Shown here piece by piece: positions 32,950-46,590 of a stretch of 64,000 bases of DNA. Position numbers and translations under genes: made by a program. Source of the stretch: Metallyticus violacea (lineage: Eukaryota > Arthropoda > Insecta > Mantodea > Metallyticidae); assembly GCA_030762175.1 (NCBI GenBank), contig CM060846.1:236097512-236161511 (forward strand), given 5' to 3'. How positions within the stretch are numbered: position 1 is the first letter of the stretch; the number at the start of each line of letters is the position of its first letter. The notes beneath the pieces are model-generated. The model was not told where the DNA came from, did not search any database, and worked only from the letters and a program-made list of their open reading frames with translations.

Positions 32950-33440
32950 TCACGCTCATATTCTGGTCAGTCATGTTTGGGCGGTCCACGTCGCCTCTCA
33001 GCGCGAGTACGATATTATTCTTGTTCTAATTCTGAGGCAGCACGGCGTAGGTAACGTGCTTTCTAAGCAAGCTTTATTCGCCGATAACTTCACGGCAATT
33101 TCAGCCAAAGCCAACAAACATTCGACCAGAACTGCATATAAGTCAAACACGGTTTATTTAACGAGATTTTAATACACGTCGTAAATTTTGCTTGTGACCG
33201 CTCCGTTCGCATCGCCGACTTACGCAACAAGGATCACCACAAACAATTACGAGATTTTAAAGTCAATAAATTGCAATATCACTGTACGTCGTGTCGAGTG
33301 TTCTTTAACACCTCAGAAATTCCCTCTTATTTTCAAGAATTTTCCACGAGACTAACATTATTATCTACAAACTTTGGTGACTATTGAGATTTAAATCTAA
33401 GCCAACGAGATCGACAAATCTCCCTCAAACTTTGGCACCT
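32950..33440 (+). mobile_element. LTR-like segment with primer-binding-site-like sequence
   Basis: A compositionally distinct segment directly follows the gag-only element. It includes AATAAATTGCAATATCACTG (33267-33286) followed by a GT-rich stretch, like the R-U5 part of an LTR. An ACA end near 33372 is followed by AACTTTGGTGACTATTGAG, and at 33430-33455 AACTTTGGCACCTAACGCAG, both resembling the start of a primer binding site. No gag or pol follows. It is most likely a solo or 5' LTR with leader; the boundaries are unsure. Confidence 0.4.
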
Positions 33441-35885
33441 AACGCAGGGCCACTTCTGATTAATTTAATTAATCATCCAATCATCATCACTACCTCAATA
33501 TGAAGTGTGAAAATTTTATGAAATGTACATACTACGTGTAATTTCTGACAAAATCTATATCCTGCTAACCTTTTAAGAGTTACTAAACTAATTATTGAAT
33601 CCACAGATTAAAGTGATGTGGATACTTTACTATTTAATAGCCAATAACATGGTTGAATATGCAGAACATAGTACTCACTTATTAATGCTATGTTACTTTC
33701 TATTCTATTCTATTCTTTCTTTATTTGCTGCTAATACCAGGTGAGCAATCACTTTTCCTGCATTTTATGTACTGTGCATGGATACATTAATTTCCTTGCT
33801 GAGTAGCATTTTGCTTAAGCAGTAACTTGAAGGTAATATTAGCAGTCAATCAACTAGAACTTTGCTCATCCTATATAACTTGGATTGCAAGTATCAAGCA
33901 TTATCAGAAATTACATTTATGTAATCAAATTTAGTTTACAATAAGAAGATACAATATCCAGTATGTGAAATATTTACCGCAATACTTAGTTAAATTATCA
34001 TTAATAACTTAGTAACCAAATTAAAATTCATTTCAAATGTATTAGTATGTATGATATTTATAAAAGTATTTAATTAATAATTGTTCTATTCTCCATGGGA
34101 ATTTTATCATTCTTGAAAGAATTATTTCCAAAATTATGTTTAACATTGATAAGTAATGCATTATAAAGCATAAGTCCATGATGAAAGGATTTTTCATTAC
34201 ACAATTAAATACATTTAATATTAATTTATTATTTTTAGAGAAAGCACCTTTATCAAGAATCATTGTAATTACAGGTTCTCTTGTATTAGATAACTAGATA
34301 ACATTTAAAATATGGATTATTTTAAAAAATCGTTTACATGTATCATAACTTTTAGTGATAGATAAATATTTCTATTCTGCAAAAGAAATATCCTGTTTAA
34401 TATAGTTATATAACACCAGCTGCAAATTTCAATGTGGTTTTCCAAACATGTATAGGTAAGTGTTATTTTAAATAGTGAACATTTTCACAGCAAGATACTG
34501 TTTAATTTTGTAATTTATTATAAGGAAATCATTCAAATTTCACTAATTTTGTTCCACATAATTGGGCATCTTTCAAAGGCTGTTGTTATAATTATCAGCA
34601 TTGTTTCACTGTCAGCTTCCCAGCATGGTATTAAGATGTTGCTCTGCAGATTTTACAAGTTTAGTGATGATATTATTGTTGAAAACCAAAATTAACTAAT
34701 TTTATTTTTGTTTTAAAAATCAAAATTCACTAATTATCCTCTATTTTGCCGAATATTTTTTTCCAAGTATTCTCCTGGGTTGTCAAGCTTTTTCACCTAA
34801 TTAGCATCGAATTTAATTTTGTGACATGTCCAAAAGTGTACTGCTATCACTGAGCAGCAGGGAAAGAAGTAATTTAAATAGAGAAAAAATTGCAATATAT
34901 AAGGTTAAATGAAATTGATTTAAGAATCTGTGGGTTACATTAAAACTTTCAAAATCTTTAGGATTCAACATTTGGGAAAATAATATTAGCATCTGTATGA
35001 AAATTTAAATGAACAAATGAAAAACAAAAATTGTGCCCATAAAAGAAAGTTTGCAATTTACATTTGCAACTAACCAAAATTTTACTGGCACAACATGTAT
35101 AACCAGCAGAAAATATTGCAATTAGCCTTTTGGAAAACACCTTCTCTAATGAGGAAATAACATTTCTAACAAAGGCTTCAAAACTTGTGTAGATTTTTCT
35201 GAAAATGTACAGAAAGATATCATGGAATTTGCTATAGCCACCCACTAGCTATAAAAAAGGAGAAAAATTTTAGTTAAAATGAAATGCAGCAAAATTTTAA
35301 ATAACTTAAAAAATCAGAATATAAGAACTATATATGTACTTTAAAACACCTAAAAATAAAGTGCGTGTGCATGCACAAACACATACACACACACACATAT
35401 ATATATATGAGGACAAAGGAAACAAAATAGTCATTTTTGACAAAAATTATTACATAAACAGGGAAGAAAATTCGCTAAAAGTGAAAGACTGCAAACCAAT
35501 AGAAAAGTATCCTCTCAACAGCTGCAACTAAAATTTTATAAATGTACTTAAGAAACTTAAAACATTATCGAAAACAGAATCTGATACAAAGTAATCTAGG
35601 ACTTCCTAAATCATAAGTGCTTTCACAAACCCATAAAAATGATAAAAGTACTAGAACAACCATTAGCCATGTCAATTTACCCACACACAAAATAGCAAAA
35701 GTTGTTAAATAACAAATTCAATTCATTTAAAGCATTTCAAGGCTTGGGCATAAAAAATGCACTTGGTTTAGTAAAAAAACCTTAAAATATCAGAATAGTA
35801 GCAGAATATATAATGATATGATTTAATACAAAAGCATCCCCCAGTATCCCAATAAAAATCTTGTGTAATTGTTAAGAAAACAGCT
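33441..35885. other. AT-rich intron DNA with a dispersed repeat
   Basis: No coding signal. The piece 34515-34695 is a diverged copy of 54970-55150 (shared CACTGTCAGCTT.CCAGCATG-like and ATGGTATTAAGAT blocks). A short (CA)n/(TA)n run lies at 35374-35408. Confidence 0.5.
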
Positions 35886-35889
35886 TCTT

Positions 35890-36215
35890 TTCCTTCTTCT
35901 AGTTAGTGCTACAGCTTGGGATGAGCCTTGGCCTGCAACGGTGACCTATGCTTTTTCTATCTCTGTCTTACAACATCATTGATAGAGGGCAATGTTGCAA
36001 GGGGGCATTTGATCATCATGCTAGCACCCCATCAGTCGTCCATCACACAGCTCCTTAGATAGATGAATGCCACATCTCCATCATTCCTAATTATCCTTAA
36101 GAGTCTGGGTGGATCCAGTTTGAGACCTTCCTAACTTATGCTCATAAGCAGATACCAGGAATCTAACCCATGCCTCCTGGCCAGCAATCAGCAATGTTAA
36201 CTGCTAGAACAAAGA
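35890..36215 (-). mobile_element. tRNA-derived SINE, family B, copy 1
   Basis: On the minus strand the head TCTAGCAGTTAACATTGCTG (from about 36205) matches an A-box, and GGGTTAGATTCCTGG a B-box. The body then follows copy 2 at 40040-40335: AGGAAGGTCT, TGGATCCACCCAG, GAGGACAATT-like and CATCA blocks. It lacks the family A tail. Moderately diverged. Confidence 0.75.
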
Positions 36216-39200
36216 GATGGTCTTAGAAAATGTCTAGTTTCCCCAAATTAACAAACAGAAGGAATAGAAGACCACAAAACTTACCAAATTACTTCAGTTT
36301 TATCCCAAAATGTTAATAACAAGTTTGTGGTATAGCAATGGGAAATTGCTGTCTCTGTTTCTAGCAGGTTTATTCAAGAGTTCTTTTGAAATATGTACCA
36401 CCAATGCCCTCCAATTAATTTTCAGTAAATCGTGTATGTGAATGATACATTTGAATAATTGAAAAACTGATAATTTATTGAAAATGCTAATCAAAATACA
36501 AACTACATGGGGTCTTTACCTATCTGGCCCAGGCCATTTTAGATGTATCTTATAATTACAGAAATTTTAATAAAATAATGGTTGTATACTAAACCCATTA
36601 TCTAAATGGTAAATAATTAAATAAAATACAAAATATTCACAGCCTACTGGAATTCCAGGGGACTAGGCTCCAACCCAACCCAGGGAACTAAAAAAAGAAA
36701 ATTTTAAATACAAACTGCAACTGATCCTACACCTATCTTTAGGTGTAACCCATCACAATTAAAATTGTTGATAAAATAGCATATTTTATACCACCTAAAT
36801 TCTACATAGTTAAACAAAGTGCAAAATTTGATTGCTTCAGTTCCCAGTCCCCAGTTCATGCTGATGATCTGAGATGATAAAGAGCATTCTTAAATAAACA
36901 AACAGTCCCCAGTTCATCAGTACCAAACTACTGGAATTATCAGGGATAAGGCTGTGACCCAAGCCAAGGCACTAATATAAAAATTTCACTTACTCTACCT
37001 GTACCAATTATTTTATCAGCTAACTATAATCCCTATAAACTACTAATTTCTTTATCTCTCAAATATAAACCATATACTAAATTTATTCACCTTCTAGAGC
37101 AATATCCAATATCCCAAGCTCAATAATTCAATAAATTTAACATAATTTCATTCCCAACCATTCCCAGACCAATGACAATTTTCATAATTATTCAGGTAAT
37201 CTTTATCATCTAAAATTGATCTAAATTACATGTTTTTCAACTGAATATTTCCATTTCATTTTTACCTGCCATAAAAAATCCCCCAATTCAGGCATCTGCT
37301 CACGATCTTCAAAGATCTTTCTGAAAACAATTCCTTTATTCCTCAGTAACCATTCAGTAACAGGCTATCCCTTCTCTTTTATTTTATTAATTAAAATACA
37401 CTTCTCCTTTTCTGGGTCATCTTATAATACCTTATAGTATGCTAGTGAGCTCTTCTCCCTAAACTATGCAATAAAAGTCTATCCATATCTTCCATTCTTG
37501 ATCTATATTTCCCTCCGAGAACCATTTCTAAAAATATGCAACATTAACCCAAAAATCTTCTAACCAATTGCTAAATAACTGTTATCTAATTTTGTTCAAC
37601 CAGGTATTAGCAATATACCTAATTTTTTTTCCTTGATATTTTAGGCATAATATCATAATATCAGTATCCAATAGCTCTTGAAACCTACATAAATATTTCA
37701 ATACTTTTTCCATTACTAGCCCTCTGATGCTTACCTTTCCTCACTCAATCAACTCTCCTACACTTGCAGTATTATTATTTGAATAATACTGAACAACATT
37801 CAAAAGATACGCTAAAACTCCTAAACTTACAAAATAACTTTTTATAGTTCACAATGGAAGTGGAGAAAAATTGTTGACTCCCATTGCTACATTTAAAAAT
37901 TATAAGAAATGCAGACAGACTTAATTATGGTATTTATAGAAAAGAAACACATTAAGAAAATTACAAATAATTTACCAAGATCCATACAAACATGCTGCAT
38001 TCAATAGCTTGGCACACAGAATAGGTAATGTTCGACTTACAAAAACAGAGCAAAATGCAGAATATAAATAGATAATTAATACAGTAACATTAAATGTTTC
38101 AACAAACAGACAATAATTAAAATTACCAATAAATTTAAAAGAAAAAATCTAATAAGAGAGTTTCCACACTGAAGAACTTTAAGGTAAGTAGCAAATTAAA
38201 AAAATTCATATGTCCTTCTACTTACCACATCAAATTCAATGAGATATTCAAAGTAAATGGCATAAGGTTAGCCCCAAAGAACAAATATAATATAAACATT
38301 TTACTCCATTCCACATTAGGACACCATGCCAACAGAATAGAAATCAGCAATTTATGAAATGTAATAAAAATGTATTGGTAGAATAAAGAGAAATTTAGGA
38401 TTCCAGAGAAAGGAGCATTTTAAAAATAGATGAACCAGTGGTAGTAGCACATTTATGAACACAAAATCATGAATTAAAATGGGAGGCTAATCTGCTGAAA
38501 GAATTTCATAACCCACTTACTTGGGGAAAAAAGGTTCATCCTGAAAATATAGGAAAATTAAAGAATTGATGAAGTCAGTGAATCCCTATTTGAATGATCA
38601 GATGACTCCTAAGAAGCAACTCAGAATCTAGCCACCTCATTAAGTTATCAGACAACAGCCTTGTCCTAATGTTGTACATGTATGCATTGATTATGTAAGC
38701 TGACCTAGTGTTAACACATATATTACATTTTAAACCTTGTCCTAAGGTATATGTAAGTGCAGCTACTGTTAACATTATTTTCCTATAGTATTAGGCTACC
38801 ATTTGTTCAAATTCTTCTGTCATTTTTAACATTAATAACAATGATGCAATACTCTTTAGGAGTACAGATTTTATCTTCAAGATGTCAAAATACCTGTGAG
38901 ATCAAGAAGGAATGACCTCAAGTAAGAAAAGAGTGAATCATTTCCTCAAATCTCTTATCTTTAACCAAGACTAAGCAAATGAATCATCCCAATTTTGCCA
39001 AGATATACATTTGCTTACAGATGAGAGGTTTGTTCACTCCTGGTTTGTTTAGGTAATCCAAAATGAAACAGTATGCTTTTATGGGTCCTCTCCCTCATTA
39101 TGCATATGCATCTTACATCTATTGTGAATTAAATGCTTAAACCCATAGCTATACTATATAAAATCTCCTGAACAGGTGTATGAGGGAGGGGTAATTTTGC

Positions 39201-40039
39201 ATGCAGTCAAATGCAATGCAAAGTGCTTCATTCAGATATGCAGGATTCAGAGCATGATTCCATTGAAGAGTATATTTTTTTACTTCTATACTTACTATTG
39301 TTTAGTTGTTTTTGATAATAGCTTAACATTTTGTGACAAGTGCAATACTTCACTCATATTGCACATGCCAAATGTGTGTTGATTTCATATGAAATGTGCA
39401 TTTTATTATGAGTATTTCAAGAATAGGATATTCCAGACCAAGTAACCCTTATAAGATACAACCTTACATATTACTTTATTTGTTTGCCTCCATAACCCAA
39501 TATTGTAATTCAAAATGTAAGAATGTGTTCCTCACTCTCTATGTAAATATCCAGTGAAATTGCATATCTTTTCTTATTGTACTCCCATTGTCCAATAGCA
39601 TTTTACCTTTTAATAACTATTTTGTAACACTGTAAACATGTTCTTGTCTCCATGTAAGCTAATAAATGTAGGTGTAAATGAACTCCCTGCATGTTACTAA
39701 GTAGGAATATGTCCATACTATTCTAGTTTTATTCTTCTACACTTTCATTAATTGCCTTGTTATTTACCATTTTATTTAATGTCATTCAAACAGCATTTGT
39801 AAGTATATATTGTTCTTATTTTTATTTCCAAATAATGGAAAGTGCTAAATATGTGCAACTTTTCTTCTTACAGTATACATTTAAACAGTTATGTTTGCAT
39901 CTAAAATGTATAAGCATAAAGTCTTATAAAATGTCTAAAATTGTAAATAAATTAATAATTTATTTAATCATAATAATTACTGCAAACACAGATATGGAAA
40001 CTAATATAATAGATTAGTATACACTCTTGTTGACCACTT
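36216..40039. other. AT-rich intron DNA, no supported gene
   Basis: Long AT-rich tract. A pair of related blocks at 36642-36691 and 36927-36975 (CTACTGGAATT...CAGGG, then AAGG or AGGG.ACTAA) suggests an old duplication of about 285 bp. No frames with recognisable motifs. Confidence 0.45.
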
Positions 40040-40335
40040 TCTTGATCTAGTGGTTAGCATTGCTGACTGCTGGCCAAGAGGCCCAGGTTCGATTCCCAGT
40101 ACTTGCTTAGAATTTTTCTAATTACGGAAGGTCTGGAACCGGGTCCACCCAGGCTTGTGAGGACAATTGGGAAGCTGACTGATGGAGAGTGACCAGTAGG
40201 ATAAGGTGTGATGATCACATACCCCTCTGCAATACTGCACTCTACCAATGATATTGTGTGATGTAGGTAGAAGACCCAGTGGTCATTGCGGTAAGCTGAA
40301 AGGCCCACATGGGTCTATGAAAAACCAGGTTTGAA
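40040..40335 (+). mobile_element. tRNA-derived SINE, family B, copy 2
   Basis: The head TGATCTAGTGGTTAGCATTG (40052-40071) has a classic A-box, and GGTTCGATTCC (40086-40096) is a perfect B-box. The rest matches the reverse complement of 36210-35890. It ends near the A-rich GAAGAAGAAGC. The sharper tRNA boxes suggest that it is younger than copy 1. Confidence 0.85.
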
Positions 40336-41389
40336 GAAGAAGCAATTAGTTTGGATATCTGCAGGGAAGTTCAATTTTCTCAGTAATCATTTTTCTTGAA
40401 TACTTTGGTATGCTCTACCTTTCACTCTTTGACTGCGTAACTGTATTCCTAGCATAATTATTTTCTTTGCATGTGCATAATTTTCCTTTGACAGCCATCG
40501 CTGTTCATATTTAAAAAATGCCAAATTATAAAACTGCTAATAACAATCATTATAATTTGCTAGTCTTTATTTTCCTGCTAGGTTTATACAGCATATAACA
40601 TAGCTTGTGCTCTGCACTGAAGCACCTATTCACATTACCCACAAATTCACCATCTACTGGATAGTTCCTTTGATTATGCAATAATAAAGCTAGCAGTAAC
40701 GTAGAAACATAAAACCTGGAAGACATGGATACTTTTAACATCCAAAGTATGCACTCTCTTTGTTAAATACAAATAATGTTTTCTTAGTTAGTATCCATAA
40801 TGAAAAATTCAATAGGACTCCATAGGAAGAGTACAAAAATATTAAAGGATGACTTTCAATTAAATATTTACTTACAACAGTTCAAGAACCAGGAATCACT
40901 AGGTATCAATAATAACCAGAAACCAAATTCTTGGCAGAGGTTAAGACAGAAACTGATAATTTATTATAGTAAAATGTTGTTATGTATGCAGTTTGAATCA
41001 TACACCCCTTGGTATCATATCTATGTGCAACCTCTAAATTACAATCTTAATGTAGATATATTTGTAGTAATCTTGTAATATATTTATTCATTTCTGTACT
41101 TAGCTGGTACTAATTATTGAATGTTGCATGAATGCAAGGAAACAGAAGAAAGGTTAAAATAATAGTTTTATGTAGATCTGAAAGTGGCGCGATAAAAAAA
41201 ATGTTTCATTGTAGAGAGCCAAAGCAAGTGCTCCTCCCAGTTATGTGGGCTAGCATCTGATCTGTGGATCTGGAGTTTGGCAGTTCAAACCTTGTGTTCT
41301 ATGATGCTTATTTATAATTCAAGTTTAATTCCTTCTCACACAAGTCAAGATGTTAGCACTAATTATCAAAGCAAGTATGTAATATAGCA
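40336..41389. other. Intron DNA, nothing firm
   Basis: AT-rich. A patch near 41245-41300 (GTGGGCTAGCATCTG ... GGCAGTTCAAACC) is tRNA-like but weak. The frame at 40800-41078 has no recognised motif. Confidence 0.4.
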
Positions 41390-42090
41390 TCAAAGAAATG
41401 TAATGGGGTAAGGTCAGGTGATCTAGCTGACCATGTGAAAGAATCTCGTCTAGTCAATTTTTGCAGATATGCAAGTGGTTTTCTATGTTCAGAGACCAAT
41501 GTAGGGGCCAATCCATTCTCCTAGAACCACATCCTTACCTATTTCATTAAGAGCATGTCTTGTAACAAGTGAGGAATATCTTCCTGTAAATAGTGAAGAC
41601 AATATAATCCTGTGAGCATGCTTCGAAAAATGATGTCCAATTAACTCATGACTTAGTATTCTATGCCAAACGTTGACACTTTACTGCACCGGGAACACAG
41701 TTTCTCTTATCCAGTGAGGATTATTCATGCTCTAATAATGCCTTATTGTGACAATCCACAGTTCCATTATTATGGAATGTGGCTTCATCTCTAAAATGCA
41801 CATTCCCTTAGAAGTCATTAGTTTTCAAAGTTGCAGTAACCACTGAGAAAATACCACTCATGTTTCAGTCATGTCCATGGAGAGCCTGGTGTAGCAGTAA
41901 ATGGAAGGGGTGAAATTTATTATAGATCACTAGATAAAACACATATGCTGATTATGTTTACGTCATAGCTTTGGAACTGAAATGCTGATTATTTTCAATT
42001 GCATTAATCACAGTCTCTTCATTATCTTTAGTGGCTACTACAGCATCCTGTACAGGAAGTATGTTATGCTTTGGACTGATACTGTTTCAT
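41390..42090 (-). pseudogene. Tc1/mariner-like DDE transposase relic
   Basis: On the minus strand, about 41815-41770 reads VHFRDEATFHNNGTVDCHN, matching the first catalytic Asp region (F.DEA.F) of the DDE_3-type transposases common in insects. Further on, ENPHWIRE-like, VNVWHRI and, near 41475-41410, DSFTWSARSPDL are found in shifting frames. SARSPDL is the conserved 'RSPDL.P.D' block near the second or third acidic residue. It has several stops and frameshifts. Terminal repeats were not found. It lies 5' of the LINE on the other strand. Confidence 0.6.
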
Positions 42091-42349
42091 GAAGGCACTT
42101 TGAACCCTTCAAATTGTATCCATTTTCACTCATCTCCTTTCTGGAAATCATTCTTGATAAAAGTACCATGCTTCCCTTGCATTATGTCTTGCTTCTCCAT
42201 ACAGTAACACATCTATATACTTTGTTGGCATACAGTCATATTTTGCAGAAAGATTTAAATGGATGCAGGACTCATGCCAGCCTAATAACTTGTGTAGGTC
42301 AAGTAGAATAGATACTAAATGAGAACAATGTGCTGTGCATTTTCTCTAT

Positions 42350-43010
42350 AGTCTGTATTTGCCAACAGAACAACAGATGAGAGGAGAAGAAAACTTAATC
42401 CTATATTTATAGGAGTGAAAGAAAGAAGAGCTATTTGGACAGAGCAAGAAGTAGCCATGATATTGGAAAATAATTTGGAAATAAAATTACATGGATGGGA
42501 GATTGTTGAAGCATACAGAACAAGAAGGCATACAGGGAAGAGACCAATAATACTTTGATTCCCAAAAACCAAAATAATTTCTGATATATTGTGAAAGGCA
42601 AAATTCCTGAAAGGGACAAACATATTTATTAATAAGGACCTGATCCTTGCTCACAGACACATAAAACAAAATTTAATTGGACTTATGATGGAAACGAGAG
42701 CAACAGGCCAAAGAGCATATATCAGGAATTTTCAACGTGGATTGAAGGAGTGAATGATGAAGATTATTGCTTAAAGGGTGCAAAACTTCTAAGATTATTA
42801 GTGCCCAGGAGTGAATGTATACACTATGAATATGACATATGTATGGAGCAGCAAACCAATGCGGAAGGAAACGAGTCAGCATATTCCTAAGCAGCAACAG
42901 AAAATATATATAGCAGCAGAAAATTCTAAGAATCCAAAGTATGGTACCCAAGGGAGAATTGAGGAAACAAGAGACATATTAGTAACCTTTGAGACAGAAG
43001 CTACGTCATA
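42350..43010 (+). pseudogene. LINE ORF1-like region, broken
   Basis: About 42505-42660 reads EAYRTRRHTGKRPIILRFP followed by KGTNIFINKDLILAHRHIK in one or two frames. This resembles the RNA-binding C-terminal domain of L1-type ORF1 proteins (RPIIV.F, then I.I.EDLS..VR). The open frame 42811-43011 follows it and is rich in Gln and Lys. Stops interrupt the first part. Confidence 0.5.
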
Positions 43011-43389
43011 ACCACACACATTCCAGATTAGGGAGAGCTGAGCATCTGGTCTTCAGGAGGGAGAAGATGGTGGGATTGGTATGATGTCAGGAAAGTCAGC
43101 GGCAGAGAGAAAAAAAAATGTGTCGCCGAGGAAAGAGGAGGTAGAAGCAGTGCAGGGATTAGTGCAGAGAGGGGACCTCAGTTGGACGCAAACTATTGAT
43201 AGTGGGTAAGAAGTGGGAAATGAAAGTGGGCAAGCCAAGAGGAGAAGTGCGATTAATACGGAAGAAGGGGGAGATAGTATTGTTTTATCTCTGAATGGAA
43301 GTATTTTGGTAGGGAATTAGGATAAAACCCCAAATGAAGGGATTCAGTTAGGAAGTAGAAAAGTTTATGTGGTCCAAGGGGAGAACAGG

Positions 43390-44250
43390 ATAACCATAGC
43401 AGACAGTAAGAGATTAGTTACTGGAACTGTGAAGGTTTGAAAAATAAAATTAACACGGGAACTTTACAATATTTATTGGGCACAATGGATTATTTTGCAG
43501 TAGTAGAAACATGGTTTATGGGTGAAGAGATTACAATAAAAGATATTAAATGTGTAGGAAGAAAGGTGAAACATTGGCAAGGAAAGGGAGACCATCAGGA
43601 GAGCTTGGGTTTTTGTTCAGAATGATTTAAGTAAAACCATTAGAGATACTTGGTCTAGGTGCAAGGAAGTACTTTGGTTCATATTGAAAGATTAAGCGTT
43701 AGATGAAAGTATAATATGTATAGGTATTGTATATAGCCCGCCAATCACCTCACAGCTCCATAACCCATAATTGATTTATATCCTAGAGAGAGATACGGAG
43801 AGGTTAAGAGATAAATGTTTGAACATTAAGATTATAATTGTTGGAGATTATAATAAAAGAATTGGTGAGCTTGATGTAAACTTAATCAATGGGTGAGAAA
43901 ATAACAATGTAATAGAAAAAAATAAGAATATTAAACACAGTAAGGATAGGAAGGAAGATAAAGGAAGTGAGAAATTTATTAATTTCTGTGAATTAAAATG
44001 CACTATATATTTTAAATGGTAAATATGGGGAGGATGAGCAAGGAGAATTCACCTTCATAAATAAAAATGGCCAGAGTGTAATTGATTTTGTATTTTGGTG
44101 AAGTAATATTGCCCATAAGATAAGTAACTTCAAAGTGTCAAATATAAGCTGAATTAGTGGCCATTTCCCACTAATAACACATATAAATATTAAATCCAGA
44201 ATGTATTTATCAAACAAATTGGGGAAGAGAATACTGATGTAAGAGAAATT
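43390..44250 (+). pseudogene. LINE ORF2, apurinic-type endonuclease domain, broken
   Basis: Starting near 43425, WNCEGLKNKINTGTLQYLL gives the N-terminal WN..GL motif, and VVETWF (43500-43517) the catalytic Glu region (ETW). Further pieces follow, and near 44062-44165 GQSVIDFVFW and ISGHFPLITHI match the C-terminal S.IDYV and SDHFPL motifs, with SDH changed to SGH. Frameshifts and stops occur between them. This domain nicks target DNA to start reverse transcription. Confidence 0.7.
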
Positions 44251-44508
44251 GTCAGATTTAAATGGAAGGATGAATGCAAGATTCACTTTGATCTTGCTTT
44301 AGAATCTGAGATAGGAACATATGTCAGCATGGGATGGTTTATAGCTTAAAAAATATGAAGTTGAAAATGCAATCAGCATATTGAATTTTATTATGTGCTG
44401 GGATGGGAAAGGGATCAAAGTTAAAAACAAGATCCACATTAAAAGTAATATCTGGTTTTATGATGAATGTAAAATAAATAAATGTATCATAAAAGTTAGT
44501 CTAATAAA

Positions 44509-45650
44509 ATGGAGGGAATTATGGGACCCATAACAAAAGAGGAGTATCTACAAAGAAAATATTACTGTAGTAAATTATTAGAAAGCAAGAAATGTATATG
44601 GAGGGAAAGGAATATCAATAAAGTAACCAAGGTTTTTGTTGATAATAGTGTAAGCAAAATATGGAAGGCTATAAAGACTTCATATAAAAAATATATACTT
44701 AAATCTAATATACCCCAAAAAGAATGGTTACGATATTTTTCAGGTGTGTTTGCATGTCAAAGCTCTATAAAAGGGAGGATAATTCCAGAGATAGAAAATT
44801 ACTATGTAGAGATGCTAGATAGGGATATAACAGAGACAGAAGTAGAGAATGAGATTAAAAGAATAAAAAGAAACGAAGCTTTAGGAATAGTTGGTATACC
44901 AGGGGACTTTCTTAAAGAATGGTGCAGAGATAAGAATCGTCTTAAGGTACTAACAATGATGTTTAATACAATGAAAGTCAATGGGTACATACCAGAAAGT
45001 TAGAGAAAAGGAATTATACAACCAATTTACAAAGGTAAAAGGACTTGAATAAACCTTGTAACTATAGGGGTATAGTGCTGCTGTCCAATGTGGGGAAAAT
45101 TTATAAAGGAATATTGGCTGATATGTTGCAGGAATGAGCAGAAGAATATAACATTCTTTTGGAATTTCAAATGGGCTTTAGAAAAGGAAGGCTGATAGTT
45201 AATAACATATTGTTATAAAAACTATAGTGGACAAATATTTAAAAGGAAAAAAAAGGTAAAATCTATATGGCTTTTATTGACTTAGAAAAAGTTTTTGACC
45301 AAGTAGAGATGAAACGATTGTGGCATAAGCTATCAGAAAAAGGGGTGAGTAAACAAATGGTCCCCATTCTAGAGAGACTGCATAAAGGGAAGACCTTATG
45401 CATAAAATATGAAGAAAGGGCAATACCAAGGGAAGTGAAGCAGGAAAAAGGATTAAGGCAAGGATGCAGGATAAGTCCAATTTTATTTAATTTGTTTATT
45501 GATGACATATTGAAGAATATAAGCAACAATAAACATCTTTTACCGGTAATAAATAAATTGCAAATCTCTGAACTTCTCTTTGCAGATGATTTGGTAGTAG
45601 GCTGCATTACTTTTAAAGTGGTCATTACAAGAGGTAGCTAAATACTGAAT
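44509..45650 (+). pseudogene. LINE ORF2, reverse transcriptase domain, broken
   Basis: The open frame 44509-45003 contains IKRNEALGIVGIPGDFLKEW, the usual RT entry block (K..K..G.DGIP.E). After stops, 45267-45641 has FIDLEKVFDQVEMKRLW (motif A, first catalytic Asp), RQGCRISPILFNLFIDDIL (motif B region) and LLFADDLVVG (motif C; FADD in place of YADD). Catalytic aspartates are therefore intact in the second fragment. At least two stops or frame changes separate the halves. Confidence 0.8.
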
Positions 45651-46590
45651 AGAATGGGGATTAAAGGTAAATAGAGAGAAAACAAAAAATTTTGGCATTT
45701 AAGAAAGGTGCTAAATTGAGTATACATGAGAGTTAGAAGAAAGAAAATATAGAATATAAATTTGTGAATGAAATTACTACCTGGGTATAAGAATAAATGC
45801 AAGGGGATAATGGCAAAAACAAATGAAATCAGCACTAGCAAAAAGAAAAGCAGCATTGAAAGCTGTAAGGGGGTGCTTATATAAAATGCCTGAGATGGAG
45901 ATGAAACGTTTGGAAAGGGTGTACAATTTGGTGGTTGAGGCCCAAATGCTCTATGGTATTGAAATTTGGGGACATGAGAAAGGTTGGGAGGTTGTAGATC
46001 ACATTCATAGGATGTTTTGTAAGGAAGTTTTAGAGCTGCCAATAGCAACAGCAAACAAAGTTGCACAGATTGAAATGGGAAGTGGTATAAGAAAGGGAAT
46101 AGTTATGGAGAGAGTTCTAAAATACTGGTATAAGATTCTAAATTTATATGATGATAATTTATTAAAACAATGTTTACAATATAAAGAAACACATTTACAA
46201 AAAACAGGTTGGGTTAGTACCTTGAAATATAATTTAGAAAGTAATGCATTGGGGATATATGGAGAAAAAGAGAAATAAACCACAAAGGTTTCTGGATGGA
46301 AGTTAGGAAAAGATTCGAGGATATAGATATCCAAAAATTATTTAGTCAATTATCTGAGAAAAGGTTACTAGTTTTTTATGTTTCAATGAAAAATAGCTGG
46401 GGAAGAGAGAGGTATACAGATAACACTAATAATGCAGGAAGAAAGGAAATAGCCTGGCTAAGAGCAGGCATATGGAGGTTAAAAGGTCAAAGAAATGGAT
46501 ACCCACAAGGCGTGTGACCATTATGTAGGAGATAAAGAAGATGTAAAACATATAATATATGAATGTAAAGAAACTGAGACTTGGAGAATT
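45651..46590 (+). pseudogene. LINE ORF2, C-terminal region
   Basis: The frame 45823-46278 (151 codons) includes RVYNLVVEAQMLYGIEIWG and VLELPIATANKVAQIEMG, which match the thumb and post-RT region of LINEs of this kind ('A...LYG.E.WG'). The 46296-46517 frame continues it, and near 46532-46570 KHIIYECKETETW is the remains of the terminal Cys/His motif. Frame breaks at about 45645 and 46280. Confidence 0.7.
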
